NCBI RefSeq assembly: GCF_014839805.1
Contig: NC_051120.1
Span: 1,116,001-1,180,000, forward strand
From: Manduca sexta
Lineage: Eukaryota; Arthropoda; Insecta; Lepidoptera; Sphingidae
Direction: 5' to 3'
DNA: 64,000 bases
Shown: in pieces, positions 1 to 11,472 of the stretch
Position numbering within the stretch: position 1 is the stretch's first letter
Layout: each line of letters starts with the position of its first letter
Notes under the pieces: model-generated
Told to the model about the DNA's origin: nothing
The model's database searches: none
Seen by the model: the letters and a program-made list of their open reading frames with translations, nothing else
Program-made: the position numbers and the translations under genes

Positions 1-95
1 GCGAAGGGGTAATCATCACCCGTCAGTCGACATTCTATTGGACTCCACTCCACTTACCATCAGGTGCAATCACTTAGCCGTGCACGTATGAAAAC
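1..95 (-). repeat. Dispersed repeat D, fragment at window edge
   Basis: This stretch matches, in the same orientation, parts of the blocks near 27660-27740 and 43100-43190. Shared words include the run around CGACATTCTAT and the ACTTACCATCAGGTG end. It is an interspersed element of unknown class cut by the window start. No coding potential was seen. Confidence 0.6.
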
Positions 96-784
96 ACATT
101 AGAAATACTCATGGGTTATTGTTATTTTACCCTTTTTGGCATTAAGACTTGATATTTAGTACATTCACAATAGCTTTTATAGGGCATAGCCCACGAACGC
201 AATGCGATTCCCGTCACGTAATCTCAAAGACGTTTGCGTTTTAATTAATGAAGTGCTCCAGTTACATACAAAAACATTGGCAGTAAACCGGCGGTTATTG
301 CTCTGTCGGATTACGCGGCGGTTTGCGTTATGGTTACATTCATTATAATATTAATTATTAGCTAACTCGTGCCCGGGGGACGCGTACTGATCGCATGCTC
401 GATTGTGAATGTAACTTTAGTTACGTTTAGATTTGGGGGTAGTTTTGAAGTACTATTGTGTTGTAAAGTGATAGTAGAAAACGGAGTATTTGTATATTGA
501 AAGAAAAGTAATAAAAAAGGGTAAGATTAAGAGTTATGGCACACGAATCAACCATTTTTAGAATTCTTTTCTGTTTATTCTTTACTTTGTTTGTATACTT
601 ATATCTACAAAATTACTGAACGGATTTTAACGTAATTTTTACAGGTAGATAGGGTAAATTGTAAAGCAAAATATAGGCTTTGATTAATTAAAGTACGGCC
701 GTGTGAAGGTATGTAATGCTAACTAGGTATATCTACTCGTAGCGTAGTTGAGACTTCGTTGCATTGTAGTCTTTGTTATGTTGT
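96..784. other. Intergenic, nothing recognised
   Basis: AT-rich sequence with no open frame of note, no repeat family recognised and no splice-flanked exon. A short CpG-richer patch lies near 290-400. Confidence 0.5.
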
Positions 785-900
785 GTGTGAAGTCAACCAA
801 TCCGCATTAGGCCAGCGCGGTAGACTAAGGCCTAATCCTTCTCAGTAGTAGAGGAGGTCCGTGCCCAGCACTGGGACAATATATAGGACAGGGCTGATGT
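785..900 (+). mobile_element. SINE-B 3' fragment
   Basis: It matches the 3' third of SINE-B, the complete family seen at 62901-63218: the stretch from the ...CCAATCCGCA word through AGTAGTAGAGGAGG to CAGGGCTGATG. The tRNA-like head is missing, as expected for 5' truncation during retrotransposition. Confidence 0.75.
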
Positions 901-2529
901 TTTTTTATTATTATGCAGTTGTAAGTTCGTATTCCTATGTTTGCACTACATTAAGTTCATAATAGTTCAATACCGACAGAAGAAGCGTCGTTCTTAAAAA
1001 TAAAGTAAGTTTCGAGTGTAGAGATGTATATGCTATCGGTACCCCTCACAAACATTTTCCCATCAAAGCAGTGAAATATACAAAACAATAATTTTAATTT
1101 TATTCAAACGCAACAAGAGCCAATAAAATCTCCGATCAGCGGCAATTGTTCTGCGGACTGTACTTTAAAGCGCGTAAGCCCCGAAGACGCGGGCGACATC
1201 TGTCGACGTAATTGAGGGATTACGTAGATAATTGAAACCGTGCGAGCGGGACGGATGCATACACAACAAATTGGAGTGAAAAGACGGACAACATCACTCA
1301 AGGCTGTGTTTAAACGGAACGGTTAACAGCGTGTCTTCTTGTATATTGTATTATCTTTTATGCTCGATTAATCTTGCCGGCTAGTGTGTTGTTGGGGTGA
1401 AAAGGACTTTAGCGTGTCGGGTTAAGGTGTGTTTTTGAGTGTTACAAATTTTTCGCGATAAATAATTGTTTCGGTGTAAAATTGTAGTGTTTTCGTCGTG
1501 TCGGACGGTTCGTAGGATGTTTGCGAAGGTAATCTGCTGTAACGAGACGCCGTTTCGACAATTGACAAATTTCAACGTTGTTTGGATTTCATTAACACTA
1601 ATTGCTGAAGTTTGTTTGGATGAGTGTCGTTTCGGCATGATTTGTTTTGAGAAAGTGTGACAGTCAAAAATGGTGCCACGTGAAGTTGAGTCAAAAGTTG
1701 TGTTATGAAAATTATTTACTTGTGCAATAATAATTTAATTCTTTGTTATTGTCCCAACAATTACAATATGTAACAAACTATTTACTGTCTTTAAAGTTGA
1801 AAATTGCGATGCTTTGTCTTTCAGCTACGACCTATTAACCTGGCATATAAACTAAACCGGATGATCAAGTCATCTTCATCCAAAAGTTAAATAGAATCGC
1901 TACTAAGCAATGTATTTTAACAATAAACCATAAACTTCCTAAGAAGCAACACAACATTTTTAAGTTTTCGTTTCACTCATAGAAATTCAATTGTACTCGA
2001 TACGAAATGACTCTTGTATATAGTATTTTTAACCGTATTCAAATAAAGGGGAAGGATCTCGATTATGTTTGTAATAAAAAAAAAAGCTGAACATATCTCA
2101 GCATACAATGTTTTTCTTACCTAATTTAACAATTATATGCATTAAATTTATGTAACCTCAATTTAACTCATAAACCACGTACAAAATTTTGTTGCAATGC
2201 TTCGAACTTTAACCAATTTGAATCCAATAAAACCAAACTTACAATAACTAAAAAAAACATACTAAGTAGCGTTAAACCAACTTAATTAAAGCCAATGAGC
2301 TTATAAAGCGATAGATGAACTTAAGAAACGATAAAATTAATTAAATTAATATAATCGTGTCGCTGCGATAGATTTGATTGAGCCGGAAACGTCAATCGTC
2401 TTGGAACGACAAAAACTACAAACTTTTTAACACGCAGGTAGCGTGGAGAATGGAGTGAACTCTTTCGATATATAGAGAATGGAATGGTTTTCATATGCAG
2501 TTGTTAAGTGAATTGGCAAGTGTGAGAGA
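901..2529. other. Intergenic with a CpG-richer block; possible noncoding exon
   Basis: No gene can be supported. From about 1100 to 1680 the sequence is richer in CpG and in TTGT/GTGT words than its surroundings, a texture common in insect 5' untranslated exons. A good donor-like site (GAAG followed by GTAATC) occurs at 1529. Without a partner exon this stays a guess. The rest is AT-rich with no recognised repeat. Confidence 0.3.
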
Positions 2530-2737
2530 TGCCTCTATAGCGCAGTGGTATTGTGTACGTTTAACACTTTTATCCTGAGGTTTCGGGTTCGAATCCCGGG
2601 TCGGGTACTAGCCCAGTCTCGAATTTGTGCCCAATATGGGGATAGCCTCGCCTCATATCACATCATGGGATACATGACGTGAAATGGATGCATCTATTGT
2701 GTCTACATATCCCTGTTGGAATAAAAAGCGCGTGTGT
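2530..2737 (+). mobile_element. SINE-A copy, tRNA-derived
   Basis: The head has a pol III B box (GGTTCGAATCC) followed by CGGGTCGGGT. The body keeps the family words AATTTGTGCCC, a GGCGATAGGCTCG-like block and CACATCATGGGA. The stretch between B box and body is shorter than in the 15181 copy, so this copy carries an internal deletion. It is not a tRNA gene: there is no acceptor stem and the A box region is degenerate. Confidence 0.8.
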
Positions 2738-3351
2738 GTGAGAGAGACAAAACAAAAGTGCGGCCAATTGCTGTCTTTTTCTAAGAAAGGTGATGTAACT
2801 TATCCAAAGCGGAATATTTAGTATTAGTGCTTACACGTAAAAATTGACAATACGGTGCTACCTAACAAAACATAATCGCAAACAAACAACTAACCCGTAG
2901 TGAACTTATTTACGCAAACAAACGACTGACTTCTGACTGAACTTACTTAAATGTATAAGTAGTTTTTGAGCTAGCTAGCTGATGAATGATTTACTAATAA
3001 CAGGGGAACTTAATAAGCAATATTTTAAATCAACGACGAAAATAACAAGTGTGTTGTTTCTCAAACTCGTAAACCTGTTAACATAGTTCAATGTTTGTCA
3101 GTAAAGATAATACAATTACGCACAAGTACACCAAATCCGCCTTTCATCCGCATATTGTGACGATAATGGCATGTCGTGCGAATGTTCGCGAACGTCGACA
3201 TTACATACGTGCCGTGTTTTGGACACATTCAGTATTATTCATACGAAGACGCGGCGCTCTTTGATGTTATGGACATAGAAAGCTGCGGAGAAGACGTTGG
3301 ATTCTATGGAAAAGGTTTTGCGTAACCGTTTTAAAGGTTGTTTATTAATCA
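2738..3351. other. Intergenic, nothing firm
   Basis: No repeat or gene is supported. A 47-codon ATG frame at 3182-3325 sits in CpG-richer sequence but lacks any corroboration and is treated as chance. Confidence 0.45.
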
Positions 3352-3549
3352 CTAGCTTTTTCCTGCGGCTCCGCTCGTGTGAAAAAATTTTCTGTGATAA
3401 ATATTTCGCCGGTATTAAAGTAGCCTAAAGGACTAAAGAGTAATGTCGCTTCCTATTAGTAAAAAAATATCAAAATCGGTGTAGTAGTTCCTGAGATTAG
3501 CGAGATGAAACCAACAAACTCATTCTTAAATTTTATATATTATTATAGA
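3352..3549 (-). mobile_element. Short non-autonomous Helitron
   Basis: Read on the - strand it starts TCTATAATAATATATAAAA after an A, contains the family core GCTAATCTCAGGAACTAC, and ends in a GC-rich hairpin region followed by AAAAAGCTAG before a T. TC start, subterminal hairpin, CTAG end and A/T insertion point are Helitron hallmarks. At 198 bp it codes for nothing and would depend on an autonomous element elsewhere. Confidence 0.75.
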
Positions 3550-4139
3550 TTAGATTTATTTTTTATCAAGCGAGTGAGGTATAATACATTAGGATTCTTG
3601 AGAGGCTACACCTAGACGATTCAGCTTGGTGACATTTCTACTGCAATTTTGTATTAAGGCCTACCACGCTGTATAAGCATTAATTTTTAGCTGTTTACGC
3701 TGATAACTGCACATGACTTGTAGGGATATCATATTAATTAATCCAAAAATCTTTAGATTATATTTTCATAGCATGTCCAATTTCTAACATATCAAATATT
3801 GATATTACAGTTATCTAAGGGGTGAATTACGATGCAGGCCGTTCCACCCAACAATTTTATAAACTACTTTTTTATTTTGTATTCCTATAAGCGTGTCTAC
3901 GCCACTACTGTTCCGTAGAGCGGGCTGCGCACGTGTCGCGACACCGCATCGATATTGTGTTATCTGTCTTTATTCTCTTTTATACCACCGCACACCACAC
4001 CCACCTTACATTGTCTGTTGTGTAACGTAAATGTTGGGTAGTTGTTAATGTAAGTCAATGTTTAGTAATGACGATTCGTTAAAATAGTTTATAATATCTT
4101 TGGTATAACGTTATTCCTACTACTATTCTCTCATTTGTG
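3550..4139. other. Intergenic, nothing recognised
   Basis: AT-rich, with no open frame, recognised repeat or clear signal. Confidence 0.5.
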
Positions 4140-4413
4140 AGTCTGCCTGAATAGGTACCACCGCAATGTCTATTTCTGCCGCCAAGCATCAGTGTGTAGT
4201 CACTGTTGTGTTCCGGTCTGAAGGAGATTGTAGCCAGTGTAACTACTGGATGTAATAATATTTAACATCTCATGTCTCAGGATGGCGAGCGCAGTGGAAT
4301 ACCAAACAATACTTGGTAATTCAAGGTGTTGGATGGTGTTTCTACTGTTTATGGGCGGTCGTATCGCTTATCATCAGGCGAACGGAAAGTTCGTCTCATA
4401 ATTCCTAACAATA
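4140..4413 (+). repeat. Dispersed repeat C
   Basis: It shares most of its length with the inverted copy at 15707-15993: GGTACCACCGCAATGTCTAT, the AGTGTGTAGTCACTGTTGTG block, GGATGGCGAGCGCAGTGGAA, and ATCAGGCGAACGG near the end, followed by an A-rich tail. The directional A-rich 3' end suggests a retroposed SINE-like or LINE-tail element. It resembles a repeat type common in Lepidoptera, but I do not assign a family name. Confidence 0.7.
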
Positions 4414-5460
4414 AAAAAACTGCCTTCATTATATAGTAGATAAAGAAATCCTCTACTACTGACAGGGTTTAAACCTTAAGCCACTACGTGTCTGTTGCGA
4501 ATTAATAGACCTTCAAAATTATTGTGTTTAATTTTCAGTTCTTAAGTTTCTTTAATTTATTTTTCAACTGTTATGATATTGTGATATTTTAATAATACCC
4601 TCTTTTGTTTATTAAGTAAGTAACTATGAAGTACTTCTACTTTTAACGTTAGTTAGTGAGATATGTATCTTATGTATCAAAACTGTAGTTGACTATTTCT
4701 CAAATTAAATATGTAATGAAATAATGATTTATTATGTTTACGCGAATGTAAGACATTGAAATAAAACTATTTGCCCGATTTTCCTCTTGACCACGAAGGC
4801 TGCATAGTCTTTGAAACGACGGGAAAATAATAAAATAAAAAATCGCAATAAAATCCGGATTTTTTTTTATATTCAATCTAATAAAAAAGTTTTTATGAAA
4901 TATTATTAAGAATTTTTATACATTTTTTCTATATATTATTTGATAGAATTAATATATTAAGTCGAACAAAAGAAAAATACGGATAAAACAGAAAAAAGAC
5001 AAAAACATTTTCGTAAAAACTATTTCGTTACGTAAACTTATTTTAAGAAATACTCATTACCTAATTTAGATACAATAAATTACTGTTTTTGAAACTTCAA
5101 GACAGTATATAATATCTATGTTTATATGCCTTACATCTCATTGTTTGTCAACGTACTGGCTGTACCAGAAAATAGTGTAAAATTACGTAATTATCGTAAA
5201 GTTCCTTAATGGAAGTTAACCAGAGTTTTGACACAATGTTCAAGTTACTCAGTTCTATATTATTTAAATTATGGCTGCTTTTAAAGAAACTAGGCTACTG
5301 GTTTGGGGCGCGGCGCTACACCATGAAATAATGTTATAAAATTAATGGGTTATATGATACATCATAAAAATGACCTAGTTTATTTTTTATGGCCATCATG
5401 TCACATTAGTTACCGAATGTTTTACTTTTGCTGGCTTCATCAAATAGAAACATAATCGTC
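4414..5460. other. Intergenic; contains a copy of repeat E
   Basis: Very AT-rich. About 4727-4870 matches blocks at 20905-21045 and 59490-59600: a CGCGAATGT...GACATT word, GACCACGAAGGCTGC, TTTGAAACGACGGG, then CGCAATAAAATCCGGA. The three copies are diverged and look like the 3' end of an old retroelement. Nothing else was recognised. Confidence 0.5.
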
Positions 5461-5565
5461 ATCATCATCTGCCGCAGGCTGTCTACTACTAAACATGGCC
5501 CTCCCCCAAAGATTTCTAGATCGCCCTATTGGAAGCGACCCGCATTGAGCGACCTCCTACGACTT
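5461..5565 (-). mobile_element. RTE-like LINE 3' tail fragment
   Basis: On the - strand a decayed frame keeps the tail pattern seen at 41196 and 58567: a Met-rich word, Ala-Ser-Asn-Arg, Lys-Ser-Leu-Gly-Glu, stop codons, and then a (GATGAT) tract at the 3' end. This is the C-terminus of an RTE-type ORF followed by its short trinucleotide tail. Several in-frame stops show it is dead. Confidence 0.6.
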
Positions 5566-8500
5566 ATATTAAATAAATGAATAGAAATAAAAACATTATA
5601 ATTCGATAAAATTCGCTATCAATATTTTACAGACTAAAATATAAAGCCATGTAACTTATGGGCCTCTGTGAACTTGTACTTCGTTGCTGTACCCTTTCAC
5701 GCTATTCTAAAAACCTCTTCACATAAACATACAAAATCACACGGACCACGGTATAATCTACACCCGCTGCACAAAGACAATTCTAAACACATTAGCCGAT
5801 CGATCGAGACCGCTACATGTGTCTACTTCTCGACTACATACACCCCCCCCCCCCTTCCCCCACCACCCCGCGGATAGGGGGGACGCTCTGGATAGACAAC
5901 GCAAAGTCAATATGTGGAAATAATAATAAAAGATCGCGCGGGCCGCATACGTATCGGTTTATTATCGTGTTATTATCGGTATAACATCGATAGTTTAAGT
6001 TAGTGTTTGTTGTCGAATATGGATTGTTGGATTACGACTTCTTTGATATTTCAGATTGATTAACAACGGTTTGAATTATTGTGAAGTACTTTATACTGCT
6101 TAATCATTATTTTAATTTATTTAATAACGATTGCTAACAAAATAACGATATTGTAATACATATTAATAAAAAGAAATACTGGCTTAATTACAATTTGAGT
6201 GACAGGCAACCACAACATGCGCTAGGTTTAAATATAAATCAACATATAAAAATTAAAATCAATCCATAATAAATCTATCCACATGTCCTACATACTTAAA
6301 TCTAATTTTAAACGTTAGTGGAATTATTCTTCTTTAATTAATACATGTATGTTATTGGCGTCTCTTGAATTCTTTGAAATAAAAATAGGTTAAAGTAATC
6401 TCACAAAATTATAATAATATGCAAAATTTTGTAGTAATGTTGAAACGTTTAACAGAAAAAAATACATGGATCAATGCATAGATTTGAAATAAATTTAGCT
6501 CAGTTTTTCTATAAAATATACGGTGAGATATTCCCGAAATTACACGAGAACTTGCGGATAAAGCCTTGTCAAAAATAATCTTTGTACAATAGAAAATAAT
6601 ATGTATCAGAGAGCAGTACATAGCGAACACGCAATATATATTCATGGGTCTATTTGGCCCCGCGTCGGAATCGCTTGATATCGGTGGAGACGCAACACTG
6701 ATATAGCTTTGATGTCGAGCCTTTAGTTTGGGATATTGGCAGACATAGATATATTAGGTGTTGTGGTTCCTACTTCAATACCTTTTTGGAATAAAAGTCA
6801 CATGAAACAAAGTATGGAAAAGGCCTTATGCTAACTTTTTTAGGTAAATAATTGACTTTAAAAATGCACACAAAATGTTTCCCAAGTCTTGACTTAAAAA
6901 TTTAGTCTTATAGTAGTATTTATAAATACTCAATTTCGCTCTTAAGTACGATATCAGTTGAGACGCTGTCAAATTAAAGTCAGCATCTTAAGGTTGTCGC
7001 TATCGCCTAAACAGATATCAACATCACCTCAAATAATAATTTAAGTCACGTATGATGGATTTTGAGTTTTGTTTATAACAGCGTCGATTCAGCTAAAAAC
7101 CCGCTGTCATATGACCGCTTAAGCTAGGTTTATTAAATAGTTCAATACATTAAATATCCACTTGAGATCCTACTCTAACGATTTATTGACTTTGAACATC
7201 CATAGTCTAAATATATAAACCTAGATAGAGGTATTCACAGTTCTGTGCCAAGTTATAAAATTACATAAACAAACTCAAACGATCAAACGAATTGCAATCA
7301 TTATGTATATAGCGATGTTTCTAATCTCCATTTATTCCCTCTTGTGTCAGAGTTTAAAGTACAAAGTAGATCCCCTTGTACAGTCGCGGTAACATAAGGG
7401 TGTGCCTGTGGAGTGAGAGCCCCGCCCACGCACTATCCTGTAAAAGTATCAAAACTCAGTGGTTCACATACACTCGCGGTCAATAGCTTCGCGACGTATA
7501 ATTTTTTAGTCATAGCAGGCATTTATTGATGTAAAAATAAGTTACTTTTGGAGTTAAGTATAAAAAAATGTTTTAATGTATAGCATGTATGATGTATTGA
7601 TCATAATAAATTCTTAGTCATCATCTCTCGTATTTAAAAGCCAAAGTGAATTTCTTTTTTTTGTCTCTACCTTTATTTTAGGAGGCCGACATATGACTCT
7701 CGTAAAAGTATTATTATTTAAACTATAGTATATTGATGTGTATTGTACAGGCCATATCTTCAAAAATACTCAAAAAATATATCTTAACAAAATAAAATAT
7801 AGAACCCAATAACCCACACTAAAGTAACATAAAAACAAAGAGGTGTCCAAGCAGTTCGGCCGCGAGTGTATCGCCGACTACACAATGATATTGGAAAACT
7901 TGTAGCGAGTGCGTCACGATGTAGCGCCGTATCATCCTCGCGTTTATGTTACCCTAGTACCTCGCTGTTTTTATGAATATGGGCGCGTAAATCTTTTACT
8001 GTTTTATTTAGTTAAAGTCTGGTAATGCTTACATTGATGATAGGGTTTGCTACTTACCAAGTATGTTTAGCATATGATAGCATGTAGACATCACCGTTTT
8101 ATCTATTTCTACCGCCAAGCAATTATAGTGCAAGTACTGAAACGTTAAGTTTTGAAAGATATCTTATAAAGTTGAATACAGTGTTTCTTAACGTCACTCG
8201 CCCTCATAATTCAATAAACATACTTTCCACATTCAGTTGGAATGTTATTGAAAAACTTATAATAGCGGGTCGCTCGCAGCGCTTATAACGCTCAGAGCGC
8301 TTAATTCGCTCCCGATAGAGCTCCGGTAACCTGCATTACGTCCGTATGCTAATGTTACTGCGGATTGTTACAGTCGGATAAACTGCAAATTGCACTGGTT
8401 TCAAACTCCATTTGAATAGAATAAGCTGCGCAGAGCACACAACTAGTTTAATGCGAATTATTTTTAAATAGCTTTAAATATCTTTAATCTGTTTATCTGT

Positions 8501-10007
8501 TCTCTAGAATTATTTAAAAGGAATTAAATGACATAATTGTAGTTTACTGATAATATCTACTTCTAACACAATACTAACATACTGCTACTTCGCATCATTA
8601 AGGGAGAAATATTATGTGTATACTTACGTATATAATGTTTACTTCAATGGTCTATAGCACACGAGAAAATTGACACTTAATAATTATAGGAATGTTATAT
8701 TATGAATTATTTCTACCCAAGTTTATACACAAATGAGAAAATGTCTGAAAATAAAAAACAATAAATCAACATAGCCTTCAATAAATGACGAATCACCGAT
8801 GGAACCAAACTGTCCACGTGAGGTATTTTTTAAAAAATAGGCGCGGCGCACACGAGGCCAAATCCATTTGTTATACTGTATCTGGCTACATTAATAACCC
8901 GGCTTTATCCGGGCCTAATCTGCCGCTCATTCCCGCTTTCCGCGACCGATTCTTTTCCGTACAAAAAAAAGTCGACATTTTTTATTTTGTCCTCGCAGAT
9001 TTATTGCTTCGCCGGATTAATGCGTTTGATAAATAATAAATTCTGTGATGTACACACATGTGGAACTTTGGGTTTTGTTTTTAATTGAGTTGCTGCGTTA
9101 GATGGTCATTTGTAGAGTCTGTTTGCTGCTAACTAAATGAATTGGAAACTACGCAAATTGTTGGTAAATTTAGCAAAATAGTTGTGTATTAAATTGACCT
9201 GAATATAGTTCGCTGCTTTAATAGGATATTGTTGCATACCTTTTTTAAATAAGAACACTTTCAGATGATTCCTTTCTTTTCCATTAAAGCGGACGATAAT
9301 TAACAACGGACATAAAAGAACTATGAAAGGACTACACACGCCCTGGAATCCAACCTAATATATATTTGGCAATTACACACACGCTAGACTACTGCCCAAT
9401 TCCTATTTACTTGTTCTATTAAACATAAAATCAAAAATCATAAACATACCTAAAAACTCAAAATCAATTCACCCTAACGGTTAGCGCAGCGGTCAATCCG
9501 ACACGGCTATATCGATAATTTTCAATTTGTTGAGGCCGCGATTCGTCCTTATCGGATTTGGCTCCTTGGGGTCTCCGCTAGGGGCTCCTGATCGATTGGG
9601 TTTGTGGTTATGTAAATATTAACGTTTAACATTTCTTGGAGATGTTACATAGCATCACGGTTTTTTTATTTTCAAGAGTAGAGGTGTATCCAAATTCTGC
9701 CAGCTTATTATGTTCCATATAATATAAAGCAGTTTCTACTAGATAGATTTTATACAAGAGTTTGTGTGGCTAGACATCATCGCTATTTCTATTTTCGGCA
9801 TTAAGCAGCAAGCATAATATATTGTGATTAGTTAGGAGGTATTATAGGAATCGACATTAAGAGCTCGTTTCACAATTTCTCAGTAAATGCTTGTCACATA
9901 AATATATAAGCCGTTAGCTAACTAAATACAAGTCACACTCTAATCTATGCTGTTATAAAACGAGTACTGTCTACTAGATTAGCTGTTTCATATAATCATT
10001 GTCAAAT

Positions 10008-10010
<3 letters not shown>
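5566..10010. other. Long intergenic block
   Basis: No gene is supported in these 4.4 kb. A poly-C tract lies at about 5843-5855. Fragments resembling the start of repeat C (TCTATTTCTACCGCCAAGCA-like) occur at about 8085-8150 and 9778-9830. The stretch 8780-9040 has higher complexity, a CACGTG E-box and TAATC cores; it may be a conserved noncoding element. The 83-codon frame over it has no protein-like features. The rest is AT-rich. Confidence 0.45.

Positions 10011-10061
<51 letters not shown>
10011..10061. repeat. (AT)n microsatellite
   Basis: About 25 uninterrupted AT units. It abuts the 3' end of the SINE-B copy at 10062. Other copies of that SINE end in AATAAT-type tails at the same place, so the tract probably grew from the SINE tail. 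Confidence 0.95.
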
Positions 10062-10065
<4 letters not shown>

Positions 10066-10386
10066 CAGCCCTGTATTATATACTTGCCCACTGCTGAGCA
10101 CGGGCCTCCTCTACTACTGAGAGGGATTAGGCCTTAGTCCACCACACTGGCCTAGTGCGGATTAGACTTCTACACACCTCTCGAAATTCCTATAGAGAAC
10201 TTCTCAGATGTGCAGGTTTCCTCACGATGTTTTCCTTCACCGTTAAAGCGAACGATAAATTCACACAGAATACACACATGATTTTATTTTTTTTAGAAAA
10301 GTCAGAGGTGTGTGCCCTTGGGATTTGAACCTGCGGACATTCGTCTCGGCAGTCCGTTCCACACCCAACTAGGCTATCGCCGCTTC
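10062..10386 (-). mobile_element. SINE-B, near full length
   Basis: On the - strand it begins GCGGCGATAGCCTAGTTGG (A box), has a B box GGTTCAAATCCC, then a body with TCTGACTTTTCT, GTGAAGGAAAACATCGTGAG, GAAACCTGCACATCTGAGAA and AGTAGTAGAGGAGGCCCGTG, and ends CAGGGCTGATATT. This is a tRNA-derived SINE of about 325 bp, transcribed by pol III and mobilised by a LINE. Copies at 42, 46, 53 and 62.9 kb are similar over their full length. Confidence 0.88.
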
Positions 10387-10618
10387 TAAATAAAATATAC
10401 TTGAAACTTATGAAATAGGCCCTCAATATCTCAGGGTAATGAGCGCTATGTGGCATAACGTAGTATTTATTCATTTATGGGCGAATAACTCAAGACTCAA
10501 GTATCTACTTTGTTATTTATTGTTTGGATAGTGTGCTACTGTTTTTGAGACGTTATTTAAAGATAGTAACATACTGGCTCGTCTCGTTAGTTATAGAAAG
10601 CCCGTTATTTAAACAATT

Positions 10619-10735
10619 TCTATATTTATTTATTTGTTTAAACTCTTTATTGTACATGAAGTCTTATGGAAAAATATATAAACAATATACATTATGAACA
10701 AACAGGAAGTAAAATGGCGGTCTTCGGCAATCGGC
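10619..10735 (-). mobile_element. Possible LINE 3' tail
   Basis: The block starts with TTTATTTATTTG followed by AAACTCTTTATTGTACAT. That arrangement resembles the inverted (TAAA)n tail and 3' untranslated end of jockey/CR1-like elements. No coding sequence remains, so the call rests on the tail alone. Confidence 0.35.
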
Positions 10736-10774
10736 GACTATTTCAGACAACCTTTGATTTTGGATGGATAACTG

Positions 10775-10918
10775 TATATTTGAATTGGAATAAAGGATAA
10801 AATGTTAAAATTCCTTCATTATTCTTTTATATCGTAAATGACGGAACGAAGCAATACTATCTATATTTGAATTTGAATAAAGAATAAAATATTTAATTCC
10901 TTCATTATTCTTTTGTAT
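10775..10918. repeat. Two-unit direct repeat, period about 87 bp
   Basis: The word starting TATATTTGAATT occurs at 10775 and 10862. In each case it is followed by GGAATAAAG- or GAATAAAG-like sequence and AATTCCTTCATTATTCTTTT. This is a local duplication with a few substitutions and no coding content. Confidence 0.75.
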
Positions 10919-11229
10919 TGTATGAGCTTCAACAAATAGCCACAGCGACTCTAATATTTAAACGAATCATTCAAAAAACATGTTTACCCTCAATTACAGT
11001 CACCCCGCGTTGATAAGACGAGCGGCGCCGGCTCACTCAGAATAGCTTTGTAATACCTTAATTTAAATTTAAATGACATCTAAGCTCGGACGGTGGTGTG
11101 GCGATAAAACCGTTCACATCATTACGATACGCCCCGCCGCACCGCCCATCGAGATGTTTGCAGCGGATTTGAGTGCGTGCATTTAATGCGAAAAATTGTA
11201 CGGGTAATTTTTGAGCATTCATAATATTC

Positions 11230-11410
11230 TAAGGCGATAAACCTAATAAAGCTGAGGAATTTTTTGTTTGAACGCACTAATCTCAAGAACTAATAAACCT
11301 AGTTTGAAACATTTTTTATTAATAGGAAGCTACATTACTCGAAGTGCTATAGGTTACTTTCTATCCTGGAAAAATTGTTTCACGCGGGCGGAGTCGTAGG
11401 CAAAAACTAG
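11230..11410 (+). mobile_element. Non-autonomous Helitron, decayed 5' end
   Basis: It contains the family words AAAGCTGAGGA, GAACGCACTAATCTCAAGAA, AGTGCTATAGGTTACTTTC and the GC-rich hairpin CGCGGGCGGAGTCG, then AAAAACTAG at 11402-11410 before a T. The 3' end is typical of Helitrons; the TC start is not clear. Confidence 0.6.
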
Positions 11411-11428
11411 TTGTTCATAGTGATTAGT

Positions 11429-11472
11429 AAACCAATACTGGTACATGAACCTTCATGTACCAGTATTGGTTT
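11429..11472. repeat. Perfect 21-bp inverted repeat, 2-nt spacer
   Basis: The left arm 11429-11449 is the exact reverse complement of the right arm 11452-11472, with only CC between. It lies 19 bp beyond the Helitron 3' end. A perfect stem with such a short loop suggests recent snap-back copying rather than a functional hairpin RNA. Confidence 0.95.

Noticed and set aside
3182..3325. 47-codon ATG frame in CpG-richer sequence
   Set aside because: No donor with coding continuation, no homologue known to me, and chance length.
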